From contig MU270049.1 of NCBI GenBank assembly GCA_021432635.1, positions 250,347 to 314,346 of the forward strand: DNA of 64,000 nt, written 5' to 3'. Within the stretch, counting starts at the first letter, position 1; each line of letters starts with the position of its first letter. Positions 26,101-36,267 of the stretch are shown one piece after another. A program made the translations under genes and the position numbers. A model generated the notes under the pieces. The model saw only the letters and a list, made by a program, of their open reading frames with translations. It had not been told where the DNA came from and made no database searches. The stretch is from Thozetella sp. PMI_491 (Eukaryota; Ascomycota; Sordariomycetes; Chaetosphaeriales; Chaetosphaeriaceae).

Positions 26101-27346
26101 TAGCCTGTGGCGTTCGTCTTAGGGCCCATCAGAGCGACCGCAAAATCATTCAAGTTGGCTGCCTTTTTAAATCCACTTCGGCCGCATCTTCGTCATCGCC
26201 AATGTCGTCAACGTCTTCATTAGGCTGGGTCTCTGAAGTAATAGCTTGCCAGACCTTTCTGTAGTTGTCTGATGCGCTAGGTCCCTCTTGAACAGCGGAC
26301 GTATCTCGAAGAGCAGCAAGTTTGGTTACCTCTAAACCCAGGTGCTCATCTCGGACGATGCAGCATTGGTGGATGCCCGGTTCGGATGGTTTCCGTCCCA
26401 GGCGGTTTGTCCCGCCGTACAAGTCGACATAATTGTTCTGACTCTCAGTGACATTCGCCTTGCCACTCCCCTTAACCGTCCGAAGACGGCTGTGGTATTG
26501 GGCGAGAATGATAAACCCACTGACCCAGTCATCTGGACTGTAATCGAGAATTCAGTCTGCATTGGCTTGGCTAGGACGGATGCGAGCCTCGTCTGTGTAC
26601 GGCCCAACTCTGCTGTAGCGCAACAAGCGATAGACGTATGCCACAACCGTTGCAGGAAGGTGAATGTCTGTCGAAACCCCTCTTATATGGGTCATATCGC
26701 CCTGTGAGGTGCGTAAATCGCCGCTCTCAGCAAGTTTGGCAAGCTTCGCCTGAGCCCCCTGTGTCTCGATGTCAATGCCGATGGCCAAAAAGGCAGCACT
26801 GAGGATATCGTGCCAATGAGGAAAGATATGGACCCGAGTAGATCCATCACTGTTTGTTCCGCGATACTGATTCCAGCGCCAGACAGCATATGAGCGAAGC
26901 TGGCGGCGCCTATCAAGGTCAGCATTCTGTAGGGTGAGTGCAGACTGCAGACCGACACAGTAAAAAATGCAGCAAGGGGCGACAAGGGGCTTACACCGCG
27001 TATCCATGAACTGGATCTATGATGACTGATCGGCAAACTGCACTATCCATAGATAATGGATGGTTTTCATATTGAACGGATTCTCGTAGAACCGACAGCC
27101 AGGGGTGTACTCAGTGAACCGACCGGTCCGGAATTTAACGAAGGCCGTGAGGTAATCCTTGTATTCTGCACTTCCGGGCACCGGGTGAACTGGTTTACGA
27201 CCGTCGAGATCCCATCCCTAGACATTTAAATCAGTGTAATGCGCGAGGGGAACGTAGTCCTTCAGTTCAGGGACGTCGTAGAGGCTGTGGAAGCCATATT
27301 GGCGGAAAGTGTCGAGGGGCTTCTTTGGTGTTAGAATGTGGGACAT
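23105..27346 (-). pseudogene. Decayed SNF2-type DNA-dependent ATPase (helicase-like) gene
   Basis: Reading the minus strand in consecutive frames recovers the motif set of a SNF2 ATPase: motif I LANDAGLGKTITYLL near 25550, motif II ICDEGH near 24745, motif III IISATPMWN near 24665, and the C-terminal lobe with AVGGIGRNVHKACY, then QAMMRLQCMSQEKPVTW near 23380. The expected family pattern at the last site is Q-A-x-G-R-x-x-R-x-G-Q, so several invariant residues are changed. Plausible introns survive, for example GTATGC...GGGCAG joining DPK to LIITTYETAE. The frame is broken by TAG at 27218, 27017, 26010 and 24691, TGA at 26552, and single-base shifts near 26110 and 24435. Four of five stops fit CAG-to-TAG (CpA to TpA), the signature of repeat-induced point mutation. 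The N-terminus is uncertain: Lys/Arg/Ser-rich frames continue upstream to about 27480. The host gene of origin and function are unknown; chromatin remodelling or repair is only the family expectation. Confidence 0.8.
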
Positions 27347-27478
27347 TGATCTTGTTCTTAAGGCTTTCTTGGATAGTAGGCTGGACGCTTCCGAGATGGA
27401 CTTCCACTGGCACTCTTATCAGGTGTAGCCACCCTTGCTGTTGGGGGTCGCTGTCGGGTAGAAGAGCAGGTCGGATGG

Positions 27479-27830
27479 TAGGCGAAAAATCCTTCGCTGG
27501 GGATCGCGGTATGATAGATGAGATCACTCGGATCACTTGGGGATCACTTGGGGATCCCTTGGGGATCAATGGTTGGCAATGGCTTGGGGAGAGATGGTTG
27601 TAAGTAAAAGCTGGACACGAGCCGAGACGATAGCTGAAGGTGAAGTTCAGATAGTAGGCGAAAAATCCTTCGCTGGAGGCTGCGGTCTAATAGATGAGAT
27701 CACTTAGATCACTTAAGGATCGCTTGGGGATCGCTTGGGGATCGCTTGGGATGAGATGGCTTGGGGAGAGACGGTTGCAAGTGAAGCCGGATACGAACCG
27801 AGACGATAGCTGAAAGTGAAGTTCAAATAT
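27479..27830. repeat. Two diverged tandem copies of a ~176-bp unit
   Basis: The word TAGGCGAAAAATCCTTCGCT begins at 27479 and again at 27655. The following ~150 bases match in order: GATGAGATCACT, a run of GATCNCTTGGGG repeats, GCTTGGGGAGAGA, then CGAGACGATAGCTGAA and GTGAAGTTCA. The inner GATCACTTGGG/GATCGCTTGGG words repeat three to five times per copy with a 10-11 bp period. The second copy has several A/T-for-G/C differences. The unit lies just upstream of the decayed helicase gene. Confidence 0.85.
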
Positions 27831-27916
27831 CCAGATGTCTTAGGTACCTATACAAGTATTTCAGTGTAAAGTACTGGTTACTTGTGTTCGAGGCCGCGGT
27901 CAGATATCTTTTCTCT

Positions 27917-28606
27917 TCACTCTCTTTCCTCTCTTTCCTCCTCACCTTCCTCCTCACCTTCCTCCTCACCTTCCTCCTCACCTTCCTCCCTCCTCGCCCA
28001 GCATGCCCAACCGATACTGAGACACGGTAAGCCACCCAAGATCAACTGACTAAGGCTCAAGGAAGTATGCATAAGTCTAGCTAGCACAGAGTCAGACCCG
28101 GGGGCGGCACCGTGCTTTTCGCGTACTCCTGGTAATGGCTCTAAGTAAGAGTCTATACCCTCACCGAGACTAACCGTATGACGCAGAACAGCAGGCTCTG
28201 GATAGAAACCTGAATGAGGCAGCACGTCTCCTGGGCTTGTCGGCGACGCTGCCTCGGTTGGTAAGAGGAATCGTGGCGCATCCCAGGATTTGGAAGCGAG
28301 CGTAGAGAACAAGTGATCATGCACGGGCAACGGCTCTGGGGCTTCTTCTGAGGGGGTGGGGATCCTCCCGCCCACGAGGACATCGAGATAGCGACGGCTT
28401 TGCGCGCCGAAATTGAGGAGTAGGGATACGGTCAAGTTCCTAGAACAGAACCTAGCATGGGAGCATTCATAGCTGGAAAAGGGGATGGCGGCCTGGAAAC
28501 TTGCTGGATTTCTGCCGGCTACGAATGGGTTGAAGGCCTAGCCCACCTTAACCGCCTAGTCATAGCCGAGGTCATCGTAATAAGGTATCCCAGGTAGCGC
28601 AGTCAT
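27917..28606 (-). pseudogene. Unknown protein-like reading frame with two TAG stops
   Basis: From an ATG at 28606 one minus-strand frame reads MTALPGIPYYDDLGYD, TAG at 28556, AVKVG, TAG at 28538, then stays open for more than 200 codons: AFNPFVAGRNPASFQAAIPF, later YLDVLVGGRIPTPSEEAPEP and PRFLLPTEAASPTS, ending in a Glu/Gly repeat. The composition is protein-like and neither interruption shifts the frame. Both stops are TAG, as expected for CAG-to-TAG change, matching the neighbouring helicase relic. No family was recognised. It may be a dead gene, or one of the stops may lie in an unrecognised intron. It lies between the helicase relic and the intact transporter gene, all on the same strand. 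Confidence 0.4.
27935..27988. repeat. 12-bp minisatellite (CCTCCTCACCTT)n
   Basis: About four copies of CCTCCTCACCTT lie head to tail. On the minus strand, in the frame of the adjoining reading frame, they encode a Glu-Glu-Gly-Glu repeat without breaking the frame. Confidence 0.85.
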
Positions 28607-28801
28607 AAGTCGTAAAAGAATCCATTTGAAACCCCAGATCTCCCTGACCATGAACGGAACCCGAGGCTATGTGTACAAGTGAAGTAATAAACCAGACAGC
28701 TCGTACTTGCTCCTCCTACGTGCTGTAGAGCGGGCCGCACACGCCCCTTCCCAGAAAAGAAATTGAAACTAGTCACGGACTAACAACTCATTAACTCGTC
28801 T

Positions 28802-31031
28802 TTACACTCTCCTCGTGGCATCTCTCTCGCGCTCCTCCATAAATGTCTTCTCATGATAATGGATCTCCTCCGAGTGAGGCACGACAGGCGGCGTCGCGCT
28901 CTTCTGAAACATGACGTAGCGACGGACAAAGTAGAAGAGTGATTCAAGACCGTACTTGAACTGCGCGTGCAGAGGAACGCTGAAGACGCTATCCAACTCC
29001 TCGAGGGTCTTTTCCTTGGTCTCAGGTACGAAGAACAGCACGGCAAAGAAACCGACGATGTTCCAGGCGGCATACCACGAGAAGGCACCTTGGGGCGTGA
29101 AAGCCTGCTGCAGCGACGGCCAGGTCACTGACAACAAGAAGTTAAAGAACCAGGTGGTTGCAGTGGCCAACGACATACCGATGGGGCGGATGTACAATGG
29201 GTAAGCCTCAGCTGAATATGTGAAGGGTACAGGACCCTCGCCGGGAGAGTAGACCATGCCAAAGAGGTAGATACCCAGAGCAATGCAAGCGATGTGCGCC
29301 GTCGAGTCTTCCGGGATCCAAAAGCTAAATCCAGTGAAAAATAGGAACAGAGACATGAGTGGGAAGGTTGTGAGCAGCAGGTTGCGGCGGCCGAACGTGT
29401 CGATAGTGTAAAACGCGGGTAGGGCGAAGAGGAAGTTGATGATACCGAAGCCTAGGGAAGCCGAGAGCGCTGACACCTCGCTAAAGCCAGCGCCAAGGAA
29501 GATTTCGGACGAATAGTACGCAATGACGTTGACACCGCTGGGAGCTCAGTTAGCGGAGGATTCTTTTTGTAGAAAATGGTGACTTACCAGAACTGCTGCA
29601 TGAACATGACAATCTCAGATGCGACCATGGCGTTGCGATTACGTCGCACGGTGACGATTTCCTTGAGTCGGTTCGACGAGCCCATGTTCATGGCAGATTT
29701 CTCGGCTTGGAGCAGGGTGTACATGTAGAAGAGGTCCCGAGCGGCTTGGACCTTTTCATGGCGAAGCTTGCACACGGACTTGAAGGCATCCATGTGACGC
29801 TCCTTGGTCAGATACCAGCGAGGCGACTCGGGTGTGAGATAGACGAGGCAGCAGACGATGACGGCAGGCAGGCCAGCCGAACCCATCATCAGGCGCCAGT
29901 TCAGACCCAATTGGATGCCGTGGTCCGGGACAAAGTAGAAGGCCAAGTCAGCGACATAACCAATCATGATGCCGAAGGCCGTCCACATCTGCCACTGCAT
30001 GACGAGGGCACCGCGGAGCTTTGGAGGGGCGCACTCGGCCGCGAACTGGTGGTAAATTATTGGTCAGCCATAAAATAGAATTCCCGGTAAACTCAGGATA
30101 GCACCTACGATAGGAGTTGTCGCCGACTTGGGCCCAATGCCGAGGCCGAGGACGAAACGGGCAATAAACATATGCCACCAGGTATTGGTAAAAGCTTGCC
30201 AGAAGCAAGCGACGGCCGAAATCAGACAGGAGACGAACACAGTACCTCGGCGACCGAAGATCTTGTTCATGGGGTCTGTAAGCCAGCATCCGATGAAGGC
30301 ACAGCACAGGTACGGCGCCGAGTTGACTAGACCAAGCAACCATGAATCGCGCTGGCTGTCCTTGTCTCCGATGCCAAATTGAACCTTGTAAAAAGATTGC
30401 CCGCCATTCACCACAGTTTCGTCCATCCCTTGAACTGCGGCACAGAGAGAACAGACTGTTTTGGCGTTGTTAGCTGTGCCTAACAACCCCTTTCTTGCAT
30501 TGTTTACATCGCCAAGTGGTTGGGAGATACAGGGTTAGGGTTATGTAATGGATTGCCAGTGGAAGGGTTAGGGTTGTGTGTGGCGATTAAGAGGGACCAC
30601 GTACTAACGATGACCCAGTACAACATGCTCGGGTTCGACCACTTGTGCGTAGTCTCGCGATCGATGGCTTCCTTCTCAGCTGCTGTGAGCTCGCTAATGG
30701 TGTCGTGTTTGTTATCGTTTCCGGCGACAATGGCACCCAGTCGGAAAGCACGGAGGTCGTCCTCGCCAGTGAGCCCGGCCTTGCGGGCATACTCCTCGCC
30801 TAGCTTAGCGAGCTGGTCATTGCTCATGCCCGCCAAGGGATTCGCAAGTTTTGAAGAGGCCTGCTGCCTCTGACTGGTGGTGGTGTGGCCCAAGTTCTCG
30901 TTCGAGGATGACGACCCGGTTTGGGGCGCCCCCTCTGCGTGCTCATACTCGGCGTGTGAGCCGACAGACTCGGACCGGCGTTCCTTCTTCTCTTGGTGCT
31001 GCTCCGTCATCCTGGCAGGATCAGACGCCAT
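28802..31031 (-). CDS. MFS sugar/polyol-type transporter
   Basis: Four exons, 31031-30605, 30455-30109, 30045-29588 and 29537-28802, encode about 655 residues. The introns (149, 63 and 49-50 bp; donors GTACGT, GTAGGT, GTAAGT) restore family sequence at each junction: VIVICSLCAAVQGMDE, SATTPIFAAECAPPKLRG and MQQFCGVNVIAYYSSEIF. After ~140 hydrophilic residues come twelve predicted helices. They carry sugar-transporter signatures: the GMDETVVNG entry to helix 1, GRRGTVF after helix 2, TPESPRWYL after helix 6, IDTFGRRNLLL after helix 8, and PETKEKTLEELDSVF after helix 12. The NPNP-containing open sequence of intron 1 is not coding. It should sit in a membrane as a proton-coupled or facilitative carrier. 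The long N-terminal extension and the ETVVNG-type motif recall the fungal inositol/hexose-like subgroup, but the substrate cannot be told from sequence. Confidence 0.94.
30525..30580. repeat. Interstitial telomere-like GGGTTA motifs inside transporter intron 1
   Basis: On the plus strand AGGGTTAGGGTTA occurs near 30532 and AGGGTTAGGGTTG near 30567. Each is two units of the fungal telomere repeat TTAGGG, and both lie in the 149-bp first intron of the MFS gene. Confidence 0.75.
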
Positions 31032-33902
31032 GATATGTCCTATTTGGTAGTCTCCGGCTACGGACGAAATGAGGAGAGGCCTTGTGTGCGTTGGGAAGGA
31101 CTAGGGGGAGCGAAGGCAGACCATGTAAGACACGTTCGTCTGCTATTAAGGCGAAGCTGGGACAGGGGGGGTACGGGTGGTCACTAAGAAACAAAGAAGT
31201 CAAGAGATCCTGGAACGGCGAGGAGGCGGGATGCCCAGACTATATGAAGATATCCTACAACCCCATATTTTCAAGGATCCTAGCCAAGGGTTCTTAGGAC
31301 ATGGCTTTGCTTGTCTTGCCTGCCTAGTTCTCACACAACAACAAGCGAGTTTTCCGGTCGGTGGGTCACACTTCCCGCGAACTGGATGGATTCGACCCAT
31401 GAGGAACCGACGTAAGACCTCCCCAGATTTGCGGCAGTAGCGCGTGGCTCTCCACGCCTCGGGAGGTGTGGGTGGGCGTCCAATCTGGCAAGGCTGGCCA
31501 AATCCTTTTCAATCTCTGCTTGGCTCCGTACTACATGAGTGAGCCCTGACAACCCGGCAAGCCTGGGTCACCTAGGCATACAAGGCATGGAAATCAGAAC
31601 ACCGGTAGCCGCAAAGCGGTCCTAGTGGCGCCTCGAGGTGAGCGATCCCTACCGTTCTAGTGCAGCGCTACCGAGATTCCATAGCACAACGTTCTACGTC
31701 TACGGGCGTGATGGGGCAGCCAACCGTCATCATTGTCTTGCCTGGCGAATGGCATTACGGCAGCCAGCGGCCGGGGGTGTGCGGCGGTGGGCATCGAGGG
31801 ATAGTGAGGACATCGAGGAGTGGACCCGCCGTTTCCACAGTGAAAGCTTGCTAGTCGTAAAAGGATGGTAGAGTAACGTCATAGGGGGCGACACTGGTCC
31901 TCTGCACACCGAATACTGCAGCGGCTGCTTCGATGCGATCGTCGAAAATGGGCCATGTGCTTGGCTGAGGTTGAAAGAAAGGTGGAGGATTAAGAGCTAT
32001 GACGCCGATCCCTCAGAAAAGCGTCTGCGGGCTTGTGGCGCTTATGTGGGTCTGCAGCCGAGTCCGAGCTCCTTAGAACTCGCACTGTTCTAGCCGTGGT
32101 GGCTACCTGCAGTCGGACAGTGCCTAAATGACTGTTTACAGTGCAACTCCCGGGTGGAGCCTACCGGTCTCCCCTGCCCCGGGCCGTCCTATGACATCAG
32201 AGCCACACATTCTGACCTGATGGAAGCGTGGGAGACCGTTCGAACAGCGGAGATGCCGCGATCAACTTGAAACTGGCCAGTTCTGGTAGGTTCCACTACT
32301 CTTCTGGCGGGTTGATAGACAGACACGAAAGACCCGACCCATCACCCGTCATCCTGCACGCGGGCAAGCGGGCAAGCGGGCTGGCGGGCTATGTCTAGGT
32401 GACGAGACATAAACCGAACTTGCTTCCGTGGTGCTATCTCTTTCTGCGTCACTCAGCCGCCCGCTAAGCACCGCTACTTCCTTTTCCATTTAATCATCCA
32501 GGTCTGTGGCCCGCGGGGGTGAAAGTCTAGAAAACGGGCGAGAACAGCAACTACGGGCCCGCTTGTGACCAGGCCTGCCAGAGTGTGTAACAAGAAAGTA
32601 TAAGACGGTAAATCGGGGTCGAGGCGGTCAGCCGGGAGGACCGCCTATCGGATCGTCTAGGATGAGGAAGTGGTAGGATTGTAGACGTATGTAGACCCTC
32701 CTCCGTCCCCTATAAGACTCATTGGCCTCAAAACGAGCAAACTAGCACAGCCCTAGCTCCATTTGGTCGCTGCCTGTCTATTCGCCAATCCCGAATGACA
32801 AGCTCAGTAGTGGCATACCGAAAGCTCAATAGGGATGCATGGCCGAAATACCGCGTGCTCCGGGTCGATTGGCCGAGTTGGCCGAGAGAAAAACCTACGC
32901 CGGTAGCGCGCTGTTAGAGGCATATCCTAGGTGTAGGACCATCAAGCAATGCCTATCTAACGATCCAACAAGTCAATTGTGATAGCGGCCGTCTGAACTA
33001 GGAGACCAAATTGTCACTATGGCTACGATAAACCTCCCTGCCCCGGGCAACTTGGCCCAGTAATGGAGGGCCTCGTCTTGTCTACTATTGACTTCCAGTG
33101 TTGTTGTCTACCCGAGACACTCAACTAACTGAGCTGAGCTTCGGAGAAAACACTGTCTTGGACACCGCGTCTGTGATCTGTAGATTACAAACTCGACCAT
33201 ACCTTCAACCGACAATCGGTGGTCCAGGAACACGAGCACGGGACTGGCACGTTAACGTCCTGTGTCCGCTATCGCTTTCGCTGTCCTTGTAATGTGGTGC
33301 CAAGGGGGATTTCTGTGCAACATGCAGCAGGCTGATCTCGAATCGCAAGGCGTTCAAGAGGGCCGATCAATTCGCCAATGACAGTGCGCGTAAGCCCAAA
33401 ATCGAGTGTCCAGTAGGGAACGGAACCCCGGGGCCTCGGCAGGACCGCAGCAGTGCTGTCACAAAAATATGCCCAAGGAACATGGTTCAGACACGTTGTA
33501 AGAAGTCCAAAGCGGCCTCAGAAACTACCACGGCGACCTTGGGAAGTTGTGCTCGTGTCATCATCATTCTTTTGGAGACCTCCGAGTGAGAACGGCCGTA
33601 ACGTCGTAACCTACATACATGTAAATGTCCACTATCCCCTTGTCCATCCCAATCTGTCCCTATCCTCGGTAGTTTATCTTGTATCCAGTAGCAAAATGGC
33701 CGCCCTTTATCCTCTTAAACCTTGCGAAGCTACCTAAAATTCCGAGCCAGAAGGATCAAGCCAGCCGCACGCTTCCCTCCCTCCCATAAGCCGATCTCTT
33801 GCTATCATAAACTTCATGGCTAATGCCCATCGCCGCCATATGCCCGCTGCAGGGCGTTTTGGGGCCCCCAAGCCTTTCTCTCCAAGTATCCCACAGCAGA
33901 TC
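31032..33902. other. Intergenic spacer, transporter promoter side
   Basis: The left end is the promoter of the MFS gene. The rest has no supportable gene. A short GCGGGCAA repeat lies near 32358-32385. Open frames are short and lack motifs. Confidence 0.45.
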
Positions 33903-36267
33903 TCACGATAGCCGTGCCGACGACCCTCCACGCCTTCCAAAGTACTCGTCCCATGTGGGACCAGCCGACCTCCCGTCCGATGGGAGGACAAGACTGCGTC
34001 GGTTGGCAGTCTTGTCCACTGGCGCCTTGGCCACGTCGAGGAGGTTCACTACCGACTGGGATGGCACTCGGCCATAGTCGAAGCTGCCTCTCTGGTACCG
34101 CCTATACTCCTCGCGTTCGCGGAGATCACGTTCCCTTTCTTTCTCCCTGTCCCTGTACTCTCTGTCCCTCTCCCTGTCTCTGTCCCTATCTCTGTCCCTG
34201 TCTCTCTCCCTATCTCTGTCCCTGTCTCTCTCGCCACGGTCACGCTCTCGGTTGCGGTCTCGCTCTCGCTCCTTCTCCCTTTCTCTGTCCCTGCTATCTC
34301 TTGGGTCCTTCGGGTCTCTCTCACGCCCACCTGCTACCTCAGGGCCAGTGCCCGCCACTGCTGATGACGAGAACATACCAGCAGGGGCATTGGGAGTCGA
34401 GCCCGGCAGCACCCCGCCTGCTCCATAACCGACGAGGGAGGCAACGTCAACGCTATGCCGATGCGAGATCGATGTCCCCGAAGATGTGGGGCTGCGCCGG
34501 CGCGGCGTCGGAGTGCTGCCGGGAAACTGTTGGCTGACAATGGCGCTGGATCGCCTCGAAGTGTCGTCGCTGTTGGTACGTGGCAGATGGCCCGGCCCTG
34601 GTGGCTCACGCCGCAAGATTCCTGGTGGGCCGGTGCTGAAGGAGGTCCTCTTGCGCTCATAGGATCCGCTCTCGCCGTTCCACGCACTGCTCTCACCGTC
34701 TTGGTCCGGCGGAGACGCCATGTCGCCCTTGGACTTATGAGTTGGGACGTGCTTCGGTCGAGATGAGCTTCCGGTACTGGGTCCGGATCCACGCTTGTCG
34801 GAGGGTATTCCCTGACTGCCGCTAGCGGGTTGAGCACCGGGGGTCTTCTCCCGTAGCGAAGGGTTGACCGCCTCTAGAAAGTCCTTGATGGCGTCGTCCA
34901 ACCGCCGACGGGACCGTCTATCCGAGCTCTTGGGTAGCAGATAGCGGGAGATTTGCTTCGGCAACCTCTCGGGCTTCCCATCGAGCAGGCTGTCCGCATT
35001 GATGGGCAGAGTCGATACGATCTTCTCTAGTCTTTTGGCCTCTTCATCCGGATACGCCCGAGTGTTCATGACTAGCCACTGCATGAAACCCTGCGGCGTT
35101 AGGCCGGGGACAGTAGGCCTCCCCTTCCCATCGAAAGGCACAAGGTGGAATTCACAGCCCAGGTCGTAGTACAGGTCTGCGAGACGATCGTGGGCGACGC
35201 GAGTCTGCATCTTGAACATGTCCCAGAACGGGAACTTCTCGTTTAGAACGGGGTTATGTGAGTAGAAGGTGGCAAGCTTGACCGGCGTCACGACCATGCT
35301 CCTCTGCGGTAGGAACTCGTCTGCGATGTAGTTCGCCAGGCTCCGAATGATCTGCTCGAAGCGCGGAGTAGCAATGCCATCTTCGTCGAAAAGCTTGCCC
35401 CATTTCTGGTCCACGGCACTCAGCTCAATTGGCGGCTTGGATACCGCGGCTGGGGCGGCGATAGAAGGGGAGAGAATAGGGACGTCGGTGCGGAGGCCGG
35501 ACGGGGCCTTCTCGGCGAACTGGACTCGTGGCTGGCGTTGCGTGGGACTAGCCTCAGGTAACTTAGTGGGTGACTGAGACGGCGAGACCGTCGCTGCCGC
35601 AGCGGCCACCGGCGGCTTGCTCTCCACACTGTTTACGCTTGGCCGCATGGACGACGTGCGTGATGGTATGGTAGAAGGGTCAACGGTGGCCGGCTTAGGA
35701 AGCTGCGGTGCTTTGGTTGACACCGACGCCGGCGCTGTTGGCGGCACCGGCTGTGCTGTGCTTCCATCGCCTTGTAGCTCTCTAGGAATCTCCCGCTCCC
35801 TAGTCTGCTCGGGAGCGTCCTGGGTCTTGCCGACTATCACTATGTTAGCTTGGCCCGAGACACCGTAGCAAGGCGCCATAGCTAGGGTTCAATGGCATAC
35901 GCTCTTCCCGGATAATTTTTCTGAGCTCGTCCGGCACCAGCTTCCGCAGCTCGCCCCGGAGCAATTCTGTGAGCGACGAATCCGAGTCTCGGTTCGGCTC
36001 GTTATTGGCCGGGGACGCATCCCGTTTATTGTTCTTTGGCTGAGAGCGGCTGTTGCTGCTCTTCTTGACATCGGAAACGCCCGAATCCTCGCCCGAATCG
36101 GTCTCTGTCCCTGCCCCTCCGCTTGTGCTATCCGAGTCGTCTTTGGTCTTGGGCGAGACGTTCCTCTTTTGAGTGACAGGGCTCTTTGCTTGAGCCTGGC
36201 CAGTCCAGTCAGTGTCACGGAGGACGGCACCGTCTTTTTCCTGCATTTTGATCTTGTTTCTGCTCAT
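33903..36267 (-). CDS. DUF7514-type protein with Arg-Asp/Arg-Glu repeat tail
   Basis: Two exons, 36267-35901 and 35833-33903, with a 67-bp GTATGC...TAG intron containing CCAAGCTAAC, encode about 765 residues. Exon 1 is hydrophilic and Ser-rich and ends in ELLRGELRKLVPDELRKIIR. The folded part, from about residue 270, starts KWGKLFDEDGIATPRFEQII. It continues through GCEFHLVPFDGKGRPTVPGL, TPQGFMQWLVMNTRAYPDEE and LPKQISRYLLP, which matches the fungal domain annotated as DUF7514 (function unknown). A Ser/Thr/Pro-rich linker follows. Then comes a roughly 75-residue stretch of alternating Arg with Asp or Glu (coded about 34100-34320), and the protein ends near TWDEYFGRRGG. RD/RE-rich tails occur in spliceosomal and RNA-processing proteins, so a nuclear RNA-linked role is possible. 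No catalytic motif was seen. Confidence 0.88.

Noticed and set aside
30504-30604. Coding read-through of transporter intron 1 (NPNP-containing open sequence)
   Set aside because: A strong GTACGT donor and CTAAC...CAG acceptor restore the VICSLCAAVQGMDE family sequence when the segment is removed.
31370-31410. T-arm-like hairpin ATGGATTCGACCCAT
   Set aside because: The loop is offset from the TTCGANN pattern and no D-arm, anticodon arm or acceptor stem fits around it.
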